A stretch of 64,000 bases of DNA, from NCBI GenBank assembly GCA_013426805.1, contig JACDZG010000003.1, positions 62,001 to 126,000 on the forward strand, given 5' to 3'. Positions 9,487 through 17,238 of the stretch are shown piece by piece. Origin of the DNA: Chromatiaceae bacterium. GTDB taxonomy: Bacteria > Pseudomonadota > Gammaproteobacteria > Chromatiales > Chromatiaceae. The first letter of the stretch is position 1; every line of letters begins with the position of its first letter. A program made the position numbers and the translations under genes. Below the pieces are notes generated by a model. The model saw nothing but the letters and a program-made list of their open reading frames with translations. It made no database searches and was not told the DNA's origin.

Positions 9487-10127
9487 ACCTGCAACTGAAC
9501 AAGGCGCACTTCCCGGTAACCACACTGGGTCCAGGGCGCCGCATCGGACTCTGGACCCAAGGCTGCGCGCTACATTGTCCGGATTGTTGCGCCCGCGATA
9601 CCTGGGAGCCCGACCCGGATCGCGCCGTACCGGTCGCCACGCTATTGCAGTGGTGCCGTGCGGCGGCACCCGCGGGTCCGGATGGGATCACGGTCTCCGG
9701 CGGGGAGCCGTTCGACCAGCCCCAAGCGCTCGCCGAACTCCTGGACGGGCTCGCGCAGTGGCGCTCCGAGCTCACCCAACCCTTCGACATCCTCTGTTAC
9801 AGCGGTAGGTCCCTAGCGCATCTTGAGGCGGCGCATCCGGACCTCCTGGCGCGGCTCGACGCCCTGCTCCCGGAGCCCTTCGTCGCGGCCCGGCCGTCCG
9901 GTCTGGCCTGGCGCGGTTCCGACAATCAGCCGCTCGTCCCCTTGAGTCCGCTCGGCCGGACCCGCTATCCGGGCGACCCGCGGACCGTCCCCAAGCGCCT
10001 GCAATTCGCCATCGACGCGGCGTCGATCTGGTGCATCGGCATCCCCGAACGGGGCGATCTCGCGACCCTCGAGGCATTGTGTCGAAACCGCGGCCTGCAC
10101 CTGGAGGAGGTCTCATGGCGCGCGTGA
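9483..10127 (+). CDS. Radical SAM protein, glycyl-radical-activase-like
   Basis: 214 residues. The start is the GTG at 9483, which overlaps the ATPase stop (GTGA). The radical SAM cluster motif is Cys28-x3-Cys32-x2-Cys35 (WTQGCALHCPDC), followed by the SAM-binding GGEP motif (TVSGGEPFDQP). Length and layout resemble NrdG/PflA-type activases, which abstract a hydrogen from a glycine of a partner enzyme. No glycyl radical enzyme is visible in this window. The C-terminal part (KRLQFAIDAASIWCIGIPERGDL) looks specific to this subfamily. The gene overlaps the kinase gene by 13 bases, so it belongs to the operon. The substrate is unknown. It could also modify a peptide or one of its operon partners. 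Confidence 0.85.
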   Translation: MNLQLNKAHFPVTTLGPGRRIGLWTQGCALHCPDCCARDTWEPDPDRAVPVATLLQWCRAAAPAGPDGITVSGGEPFDQPQALAELLDGLAQWRSELTQPFDILCYSGRSLAHLEAAHPDLLARLDALLPEPFVAARPSGLAWRGSDNQPLVPLSPLGRTRYPGDPRTVPKRLQFAIDAASIWCIGIPERGDLATLEALCRNRGLHLEEVSWRA

Positions 10128-12949
10128 AGCGTTGTCCGGCCTGTCCGCGGGAGAACCCGCCGACTTCGCCCTTCTGCGCCTGCGGGGCATCGCTGGCGAC
10201 AGTACCGCTCACCGAGGCGACGGTGACCGCACGCGTCGAGGAAGCCAACCCGGTTCCGACCAGTGGCGCTGCACTGATCTGTCCGGACCCAAGCTGCCGC
10301 CATCCCAACCTGGCCGGCAGCGAACGCTGTCTGCGCTGTAACGTAGCCCTGACCGAACGGCCGGCAGCAACGCCGGAGCCGCCTGACCCGACCCGCCGCG
10401 ACCCGGCCCCCACCGGCCGCGACGCGTCGCCCGCGCCCACCCGCCGCGACGAGCGGCCGGACGATCGCGCTCAGCCGACCCTGCTGCGGCTGCCCGACGC
10501 ACTGGCCCGGCGCTACCGCGTGGTCCGTCAACTCCTTAGCCAAGGGGCCGAGGCCGATCTGCTGCTGATCGAGCCGCTGACGGGTGATGCGCAGGTCGTC
10601 TGCAAGCTCTATCGCCCCGGCCTGCGACCCAATACGGAGGTGTTGAGCCGGATCGGCGCCAGCCACCCGGAGCATGTCGTGCGCATCCTGGAGCACGGCG
10701 AGACGGAAGGGGTCAGCTACGAGATCATGGAATGGGCCGAGCGCGGCAGTCTGCGCGCACTGTTCGACCAGGGGGCCTGTACCCCGGCGCGCGCCGGGCA
10801 ACTGCTGAGCGAACTGCACGCCGCGCTTTCCGCCCTGCACGCCCAACACATCCTGCACCGCGACCTCAAGCCCGAAAATCTGCTGGTCCGCTCGGTCGAG
10901 CCGTTGCGCATCGCCCTGACCGATTTCGGCATTGCCTCGGTCTCCGAGACCACCCTGCACTTCACCACGGTCCATCGCACCGTCCGTTATGCCGCCCCCG
11001 AGGCTGCCGCCGGCGTGGTCAGCCCGGCCAGCGACTACTGGTCGGTCGGAATGATCCTGGCGGAGGCGCTGACCGGCCGGCACCCCTTCGCCGGTTTGTC
11101 CGAACGGGTCATTGCGCTGCGGCTCAGCACCCATCCCGTCCCACTGGAAGGGATTGACGAGCCATGGCTGGCCCTATGCCGCGGCTTGCTCGTGCGCGAC
11201 CCCGCGCAGCGCTGGGGCAAGGCCGAGATCGAGCGTTGGTTGGCGCAGGACCGCACCCTGGCCGTGCCGGTGGAAACGGATGCGCCGAGTGTCGCGGGCG
11301 AATCACGCGCCGGTCGTCCTTACCGGATTCAGACCAAGGAATGCTGGACGGGTAAGGACCTGGCCGCCCAGTTGGCACACCACTGGACGGACGGCATCAA
11401 GGGACTGCAACGGAATCTGATCGCCCCCTGGCTGCGCGACGAGTTGCACGACCAGGACAGCGTGCTGCTGGTCATGGACCTGCTAGAAGACGCATCGCTG
11501 ACCCCGGATCAGCGCCTGCTGCGCCTGATCCTGCACCTGGCGCCGGAGCAATCGCCCGTGTGGAAGGGGATGAGCGTGGCGCTCTGTGACCTCACCGCCC
11601 TCGCCCGCCGGGCGCTGCAGGGCGAAGCCGAGTGCCGCGACACATTGGCCGAGATTTGGGACCTTGGAGTCGTGCCGACCTTGGCCCAGGCGGGGCACCC
11701 GGCGCATGGCGAGCTTCAGAATCGCTGGAGCGAGGCCGTCACCAGCTACCGGCAAGGGTGGGAGAAGGCAATCGCCGGCGGGGCGCCCGCCACGGCGGAG
11801 CCGGATCTGCGCACGGCGCTGGCGGCGCTGCTGCTCGCGGTCAGCGATGCCGACTTTGCGCAGACGTTACGCACGCAAGCGGAGAGCGCAAAGAACGATG
11901 ACGCGACTGCCTGTAGCTGGTACGCGGCGCTGGCCGAGGTTGATTTCGGAGTCACCACCGACGCGCTCATCGCTGCCTATCTGCTGCCGCTGGCTACACA
12001 AACGGGAAAGGAGGAACGGGAGCGGGCTGACGAAGAGGCCACACAACAGGCCGCGGAGAAGGCAAAAACCGATGCGAAGGAAAGGCAGCAAAAACGCCGA
12101 ACGAAAGCGTTGATCCTCGCCGTATTGGTGGTAACGCTTAGCGTTATTCTCGCATATTACCTCCACCAACAGCGGGAAGAGGCACAGGCCACGCAGGTAT
12201 TGCGTGAACAGTCCGATAACATGGTATTCGTGAAAGGTGGAACATTCACGATGGGCAGCCCTCCTACAGAGAAGGGTCGCCACATCAACGAACAGCAAAA
12301 GTCTGTCACAGTTAACGATTTCTCGATTGGGAAATATGAGGTCACTCAAGGCGAGTGGAGAGCGGTAAAGGGAGAAGAGTACCCTCAAGGCGGGCTCGCC
12401 GATTGCACCAGACGCTGTTGTGGCGACCGTTGCCCCGTGGACCAAGCTCAATGGACCCACGTGCAGGATTACATCAAGAAGCTGAATGTCCTCACGGGCA
12501 AGCACTACCGACTTCCAACCGAGGCAGAATGGGAATACGCTTGCCGCAGCGGGGGCAAGCCAGAATTGTACTGCGGCGGCAGTGATCTTGACCAACTCGC
12601 CTGGTATCGGGGCAACAGTGGGAACCCGCTATCCTTCCCCGTGGGACAAAAAGCGCCAAACGGTCTTGGTCTGTACGACATGAGCGGTAATGTTCCGGAG
12701 TGGACCTGCTCGGAGTTCACCCCCCACTATGACGGCTCCGAGAATCGATGCGCGCGCGACGATCAAGACAAAGTGAAGACCGATGTCAAATGGAATGGCA
12801 ATACCCCGAATATGAAAACGCGCGGCGTCTTAGCGGTCCGCAGTGCCGCTGTATATTCAGACCGCGCGACAATGCGTTCGGCGTCCCGGGATGGGCTAGG
12901 CTCCGATGCCGGCAAGGGTTCGGTTGGGTTCCGCCTCGCCCACGACTAA
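10115..12949 (+). CDS. Zinc-ribbon Ser/Thr protein kinase with TM helix and SUMF1 domain
   Basis: 944 residues, starting at the ATG at 10115 with a GGAGGAGG ribosome-binding site. Domains in order are two small zinc ribbons (CPACP...CACG; CPDPSC...CLRC), a Pro/Arg-rich linker, and a Hanks-type kinase. The kinase has candidate Lys164, the HRDLKPEN loop (Asp250) and DFG Asp270. The glycine-rich loop is atypical (SQGAEADLL). After an all-helical region comes one transmembrane helix (about 665-686), then a SUMF1/FGE-sulfatase fold (MVFVKGGTFTMGS, RLPTEAEWEYA, ending GSVGFRLAHD). It lacks the C-terminal Cys pair of true FGE, so it is probably a binding domain outside the membrane. The SUMF1 part has visibly lower GC than the kinase part. 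Confidence 0.88.
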   Translation: MARVKRCPACPRENPPTSPFCACGASLATVPLTEATVTARVEEANPVPTSGAALICPDPSCRHPNLAGSERCLRCNVALTERPAATPEPPDPTRRDPAPTGRDASPAPTRRDERPDDRAQPTLLRLPDALARRYRVVRQLLSQGAEADLLLIEPLTGDAQVVCKLYRPGLRPNTEVLSRIGASHPEHVVRILEHGETEGVSYEIMEWAERGSLRALFDQGACTPARAGQLLSELHAALSALHAQHILHRDLKPENLLVRSVEPLRIALTDFGIASVSETTLHFTTVHRTVRYAAPEAAAGVVSPASDYWSVGMILAEALTGRHPFAGLSERVIALRLSTHPVPLEGIDEPWLALCRGLLVRDPAQRWGKAEIERWLAQDRTLAVPVETDAPSVAGESRAGRPYRIQTKECWTGKDLAAQLAHHWTDGIKGLQRNLIAPWLRDELHDQDSVLLVMDLLEDASLTPDQRLLRLILHLAPEQSPVWKGMSVALCDLTALARRALQGEAECRDTLAEIWDLGVVPTLAQAGHPAHGELQNRWSEAVTSYRQGWEKAIAGGAPATAEPDLRTALAALLLAVSDADFAQTLRTQAESAKNDDATACSWYAALAEVDFGVTTDALIAAYLLPLATQTGKEERERADEEATQQAAEKAKTDAKERQQKRRTKALILAVLVVTLSVILAYYLHQQREEAQATQVLREQSDNMVFVKGGTFTMGSPPTEKGRHINEQQKSVTVNDFSIGKYEVTQGEWRAVKGEEYPQGGLADCTRRCCGDRCPVDQAQWTHVQDYIKKLNVLTGKHYRLPTEAEWEYACRSGGKPELYCGGSDLDQLAWYRGNSGNPLSFPVGQKAPNGLGLYDMSGNVPEWTCSEFTPHYDGSENRCARDDQDKVKTDVKWNGNTPNMKTRGVLAVRSAAVYSDRATMRSASRDGLGSDAGKGSVGFRLAHD

Positions 12950-13016
12950 ACCGCATGACGGCCTAAACCATGTCTCGTTGCAAGACTCGTTGATCGAAGA
13001 CCCCGGAGACCAAGAG

Positions 13017-14039
13017 ATGAAGAAACTCACGCTGACGATTGGCTTGCTGTTAATTTCGTCGCTGTCCTGCGCCCAGGACGCAATCTATCATGCCGTCATC
13101 GACGGCCGCGGTGACGCGCTGATTTCGGTACGGACCATCGCGGGCAAAATGACCGGTGGGGTTCACTATGACTCCGGCGACGTTGACGTACTGGAACTCG
13201 CGCGAAAGCCCGCCGCGCGAGGTGCCTTCAAATGGGAAGAGACCCTCGGCGCGCCGAAGGGCACCTTCGCGGGGACGCTCGGGCGCGACGGCAAGTCGGG
13301 GCAAGGAACCTGGACCAGTGACCGGGGAGGAAAGGCAGTGCCCTTTACGTTAACCCGCGTGGGGACAGTCCGAACCCTGGATGGCGGTAAGGTCGCAGCG
13401 AGCGTCTCTTATCCGCAGCTTGACGATCCGCATTTCGCCCGGCTGAACCAGCGATTGACCGCAACCGCGCGCAAGATGTTTGCAGATAATGTCGAGACCG
13501 CGAAAGGCTCGGATGGTCGCGGTGGTGACGCTGAGGCATCGACCAACTGTGAACTTGATAGCGTGACGCAGGACAGAGTCAGCGTGATTTGCGACAGTTT
13601 ATGGTCCACCGGGGGCGTGCACCCTAATGGTGGCCAAGAAGCGTTCAACTATCGCGTGGCCGCCAACGGTGCGATAAAGTCATTCGGCCTCTGGGACGTG
13701 CTGAGCAAGTCGCCGGCAAACGTGAAGAACCTGTCTCTGCTGGTCTTTACTGATTTCCAGCAGCAAAGGAAATCGCGCGCGTCGGATGGCAATCCGGGCG
13801 ACCCGTACATGGACCTCAACGGACTCGACCAAGCCCTGGCAGGCGATGAGATTGCCTTTACCGTGGTCCCCGCCGGGCTCGCATTCGCTCTCTTTCCTTA
13901 TCAGGCTAGCACCTGGGCCGAGGGCAACTTCCGGGTCGTGGTCCCCAACAGCAAGCTCGCCTCGCTCTACCGCCGTGACGGCCCCCTGGCGGACCGCGCC
14001 AACGCAGTGCAACCGTCGGGTCGGAAGTCTACTCCCTGA
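13017..14039 (+). CDS. Exported DUF3298/RsiV-like protein
   Basis: 340 residues. The ATG at 13017 gives a clean signal peptide (MKKLTLTIGLLLISSLSCAQDA). The Cys is not in a canonical lipobox, so cleavage after SCA is more likely than lipidation. Residues about 20-120 form a small beta-rich domain. The rest resembles DUF3298 (YPQLDDPHFARLNQRL, then CDSLWSTGGVHPNGGQEAFNY), a periplasmic fold also found in RsiV-type anti-sigma factors. It lies 67 bases after the kinase-SUMF1 gene on the same strand and could meet that protein's extracytoplasmic SUMF1 domain. That partnership is inference. Confidence 0.65.
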   Translation: MKKLTLTIGLLLISSLSCAQDAIYHAVIDGRGDALISVRTIAGKMTGGVHYDSGDVDVLELARKPAARGAFKWEETLGAPKGTFAGTLGRDGKSGQGTWTSDRGGKAVPFTLTRVGTVRTLDGGKVAASVSYPQLDDPHFARLNQRLTATARKMFADNVETAKGSDGRGGDAEASTNCELDSVTQDRVSVICDSLWSTGGVHPNGGQEAFNYRVAANGAIKSFGLWDVLSKSPANVKNLSLLVFTDFQQQRKSRASDGNPGDPYMDLNGLDQALAGDEIAFTVVPAGLAFALFPYQASTWAEGNFRVVVPNSKLASLYRRDGPLADRANAVQPSGRKSTP

Positions 14040-14117
14040 CAGAACAACGATCACACAACGAGGACGCGATGCCGGTCGGCACTTGGTGGAACCAGGGCAG
14101 CCTGGATGCCCATCTAG

Positions 14118-14170
14118 AGTCCAAGGCTTCAGCCTTGGCCGGTGCCGATCCAAGGCTGAAGCCTTGGACT
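14118..14170. repeat. Perfect 21-bp inverted repeat made of CCAAGGCT palindromes
   Basis: The arm at 14118-14138 is the exact reverse complement of 14150-14170, with an 11-base loop. Each arm is itself palindromic (CCAAGGCT-TC-AGCCTTGG). It lies in the 326-bp gap between the DUF3298-like gene and a pseudogene. It may be a REP-type element or a strong hairpin. Nothing else is evident in that gap. Confidence 0.6.
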
Positions 14171-14365
14171 CCAGTCGGTCGGCGCCTCGGCTGACCGGAT
14201 GCACTCCGGCGTTCGGCGCTGGCGTCCCAGGCCTTCATGATTCCGTTTTGATGTCCTCGCGATGGTCCGCGCTGAGCACGGCTAGCGGTGTCGGGTCGGT
14301 ACTCGCGATCATGCGCTTGGAGTAGTACAACCACTGGATAGGGTATAGATTTCCTCGGAAATCGC

Positions 14366-15179
14366 CTAATGCCCCGTACGCCTAAGCCAGGCTTTGACCT
14401 GGTCGGGGTCCAACCCGCGTAAACGCTCCTCAGGGTCCAACCCGCGTAAGCGCTCCTCAGGGTCCAACCCGCGTAAACGCTCCTGCGGGTCTAACCTGCG
14501 CAAGATCTCCTCAGTGTCCAGCCCACGCAAACGCTCCTCAGGGTCCAGTCCACGCAAACGCTCCTCAGGGTCCAGCCCGCGTAAGCGCTCCTCAGGGTCC
14601 AGCCCACGCAAACGCTCCTCAGCGTCCAGCCCGCGCAAACGCTCCTCAGCGTCCAACCCACGCAAACGGTCCGCAACATCCATCCGTTCCAGCAGCGCTT
14701 GGCGATCTTCCAGGCTGAGCGCGTGAAAATCGTCGATGAGCATGCGATACGTTTCAAGTTTGAAGTCTTCGAGCGTATAAGCCATGGTGGGCAACTCCAG
14801 TCGATGGATGTTCGCCAAATGATAGCGCAGCAGGTGTGCCGCCGGGCTGCGTGGCTGATAATGCGCCAACCCATAGCGGATTCGATCCAGCGTAATGGCC
14901 GATCAGTTCTTCCATCGCCCAGCCATCCAGCGCCTCCTGTTTGGATTTAAAGCTGAGCACATTGTGGGCAGTGAGGTTCTCCAACCCGTCGGGGAGGTCA
15001 GACAGCGCCGCCGCATCGGTGACTGCCGCCGCGCCGGGCAGCCGTTCGATGATCAGCACATCCAGCCGCTGGCTCTTGAGCGCCAGCTCTTTCTCCAGCT
15101 CCACGCGCCACGGCCGGCCGGTGAACAGGTCGGTCAAGGCGATGCCGAAGAGTCGATGCCAGGGGGTGTGATCACGCAT
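14366..15179 (-). pseudogene. Broken PD-(D/E)XK/Rpn-like nuclease-family gene with internal deletion
   Basis: The N-terminal part (from the ATG at 15179: MRDHTPWHRLFGIALTDLF, then KELALKSQRLDVLIIE) is an open frame that runs to EELIGHY near 14900. The matching C-terminal part (LDRIRYGLAHYQPRSPAAHL, then MAYTLEDFKLETYRML and repeats) continues at once but in another frame. The join falls at about 14890-14905, so a middle segment has been lost with a frame change. The N-terminal portion looks like the restriction-fold proteins often annotated as Rpn-type or DUF4351-associated nucleases; that family call is from memory of similar sequences. A shortened protein from the ATG at 14785 could still be made. 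Function is probably lost. Confidence 0.65.
14399..14668 (-). repeat. Ten tandem 27-bp units coding the nonapeptide RLRGLDPEE
   Basis: Ten consecutive nine-residue units with the consensus R-L-R-G-L-D-P-E-E end the pseudogene. Variation is limited to Asp-Ala, Asp-Thr and Asp-Pro positions plus one degenerate unit (ILRRLDPQE). The DNA repeat is near-identical, so copy number could change by slippage. The predicted product is an amphipathic charged helix. Confidence 0.85.
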
Positions 15180-15318
15180 TCGCCCAGCATACCGCATCAC
15201 GCCCGGATGAAGGTGCATCCACACCACAGACCGGTCGCCAGGCTGGCAATCACCGAACCCGATTGTTAATCTGCCCCCAAGGCAGCGGTTTTCGGAACGG
15301 TCCACGGAGGCGGCGGAC

Positions 15319-17238
15319 ATGGGCGGACAGCAGGTCTTTATCAGTTACAACAGCCGCGACGCGGCGCTTGTCGAACCGGTCGTCGCGGCGCTGCAGGCCC
15401 GCGGCATTGCGCTGTGGATCGACCAGGAGCAGATCTTGCCGGGCCAACCCTGGCTGCCGGCCCTGGAGCAGGCGCTGCGCGACGGCACCGCGGCGGCGGT
15501 GCTGGTCGGGCCGAACGCCATCGGCCCGGTGCAGCAGCAGGAGCTGGGCGTCGCGCTGAGCCAGGCCCGCAACGCCGGCAAGCCGGTGATCCCGGTGCTG
15601 CTGCCGGGGGCCGGCGCACTGCCGTTGTTCCTGGGCCAATACTCCGCCGTGTACCTGCCCGATGACCTGCACGGCCCCGCCTTCGCGCAGGCCATCGACC
15701 GGCTCGTCACCGGCATCATCGCCCAGCCGCCGGCGCCCCCGCGACCCGCGCCGCCGGCACCGAAGGAACACGTGCTGACCATCCGCCGACAGGGCGACGC
15801 CTGCGAGGGCCAGTGGGACGGCGGCAACCCATTTGCATTCAACCTCCCGCTGACCAAGGCCGACCTGGACGAGCTGGCCTGGTATCTGGAGAGTTATATC
15901 CAGTTCCCCGGCGCCGGCGACCGGGTCCGGGCCGCGGCCTTGGAACAGCGGCTCGCGGACTGGGGCCGGCAACTCTGTGCGGCGCTCTTCCCCGGCGGCG
16001 ACCAGAACGCGATCTATGCCGGTATCTGCGGCCACCTGGACCGTGGCGCCACGGTACCCGGCGGCCACCGCGTGCTGCTGACGCTGGCGAGCGACAGCGC
16101 GGACTTCCTGATCCGCCCCTGGGAGATGCTCCGCGACAGCCGCGGCCCGCTGGCGCTGCGCGGCCTGACCCTGCGCCGCCGACTGCTGCGCGACAGCGCC
16201 CCGGCGCCCGTGGTTCAGGGCAGCAACCAACCGGTCCTGCCGCTGCGCCTGTTGCTGATCGTCAGCCGCCCCGAGGACACCGGCTTCATCGACCCGCGCA
16301 CCAGCGTCCGTCCGGTGCTCGATGCGCTGGCCGGGCTCGGCCAGACCGGCCAGCGCGAGGGTGATGCCATCCGCCTCGACTTCTGCGAGCCCCCGACCCT
16401 GCCGGAACTTCAGCGCCGCCTCAGTGCCGCCCGCGACGCCGGCCGGCCCTATCACATCGTCCACTTCGACGGCCACGGCCAGTATTACCCGCGGACCGGC
16501 GTCGGCGCCCTGTGCTTCGAGGACGACCAGGGCCGCACCCACCTGGTCCCCGGCCGCGACCTGGGCGACCTGCTGAGCGCCCAGCGCGTGCCGCTGGTGC
16601 TGCTGGAGGCCTGCCGCGGTGCCCAGGTCTCGGACCGGCCGGTGTTCGGCGCAGTCGCCCCGGCCCTGCTCCAGGCCGGGGTCGGCAGCGTCATCGCCTT
16701 CTCCCACTCGGTGCATGTCGAGGCCGCCAAACTGGTCTGCGAGCGGCTCTATCAGGCCCTGGTCGCCGGGCGCAGCATCGGCGCCGCGCTCGACGCCGCC
16801 CGCGGCGCGCTCCGCGCCAACCCCAAGCGCTGGCTCAGCACCGAGCCGGATCCGGAGACCGTCCAGTTGCAGGACTGGCTGATTCCCCAGCTTTACCAGT
16901 CAGGCGTCGGGGCCGGGTCGGACCCGGCGCTGGTGCCGATTGACCAAGCAGTGGACGCCGAGGCCGCCGACTTGCCGCCGGACGAGACCCCGCTGCCCCG
17001 CTGCCCGGCTTCCCGCCGCCGCCGCGCTACCGGTTCCACGGCCGCGCCCGCGAACTGCTGCGGCTGGAGCGGCTGTTGCAACGCCACCCGGCGGTGCTGC
17101 TGCACGCCGGCGGCGGCATGGGCAAGACCGCGCTGGCCCGCGAGGCCGCCCACTGGTGGCGGCGCACCGGGCGCTTCGACCTGGCCCTGTTCCACAGCTT
17201 CGAGACCGGCGCCGGGGCCGAGGCCGTGGTGCAACTGA
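15319..17238 (+). CDS. TIR-CHAT protein, N-terminal half of a frameshifted TIR-CHAT-STAND-TPR gene
   Basis: The start ATG at 15319 has a GGAGG site. Residues 1-130 are a TIR domain (VFISYNSRDAALVEPVV, IALWIDQEQILPGQPW, QQQELGVAL), which in such proteins is often an NAD-cleaving effector. Residues about 150-550 are a CHAT caspase-like protease with catalytic His386 (HFDGHG) and Cys432 (LLEACRGA). Past about residue 560 the frame turns into unnatural Cys/Arg-rich sequence. The true continuation (LPGFPPPPRYRFHGRAREL) lies in the next frame, so about one base is missing near 16996-17006 within a C-rich tract. This is consistent with a sequencing error, a real mutation, or frameshifting. The intact product would be about 1,550 residues, a conflict or cell-suicide type sensor-effector. 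Confidence 0.85.
   Translation: MGGQQVFISYNSRDAALVEPVVAALQARGIALWIDQEQILPGQPWLPALEQALRDGTAAAVLVGPNAIGPVQQQELGVALSQARNAGKPVIPVLLPGAGALPLFLGQYSAVYLPDDLHGPAFAQAIDRLVTGIIAQPPAPPRPAPPAPKEHVLTIRRQGDACEGQWDGGNPFAFNLPLTKADLDELAWYLESYIQFPGAGDRVRAAALEQRLADWGRQLCAALFPGGDQNAIYAGICGHLDRGATVPGGHRVLLTLASDSADFLIRPWEMLRDSRGPLALRGLTLRRRLLRDSAPAPVVQGSNQPVLPLRLLLIVSRPEDTGFIDPRTSVRPVLDALAGLGQTGQREGDAIRLDFCEPPTLPELQRRLSAARDAGRPYHIVHFDGHGQYYPRTGVGALCFEDDQGRTHLVPGRDLGDLLSAQRVPLVLLEACRGAQVSDRPVFGAVAPALLQAGVGSVIAFSHSVHVEAAKLVCERLYQALVAGRSIGAALDAARGALRANPKRWLSTEPDPETVQLQDWLIPQLYQSGVGAGSDPALVPIDQAVDAEAADLPPDETPLPRCPASRRRRATGSTAAPANCCGWSGCCNATRRCCCTPAAAWARPRWPARPPTGGGAPGASTWPCSTASRPAPGPRPWCN

Noticed and set aside
9965-11134. 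Minus-strand frame opposite the kinase
   Set aside because: No motifs, and the plus strand carries HRD/DFG kinase motifs and zinc ribbons.
12830-12949. SUMF1 C-terminus as a diversity-generating retroelement variable region
   Set aside because: SUMF1 folds are common DGR targets, but codons here do not show the adenine-driven NNC pattern, and no reverse transcriptase or template repeat is visible nearby.
14399-14668. 27-bp repeats as a CRISPR array
   Set aside because: Units are directly adjacent with no spacers and encode an in-frame nonapeptide repeat.
15250-16716. 488-codon minus-strand frame opposite the TIR-CHAT gene
   Set aside because: Shadow of a GC-rich coding region; low-complexity Gln/Arg/Gly sequence without domain match.
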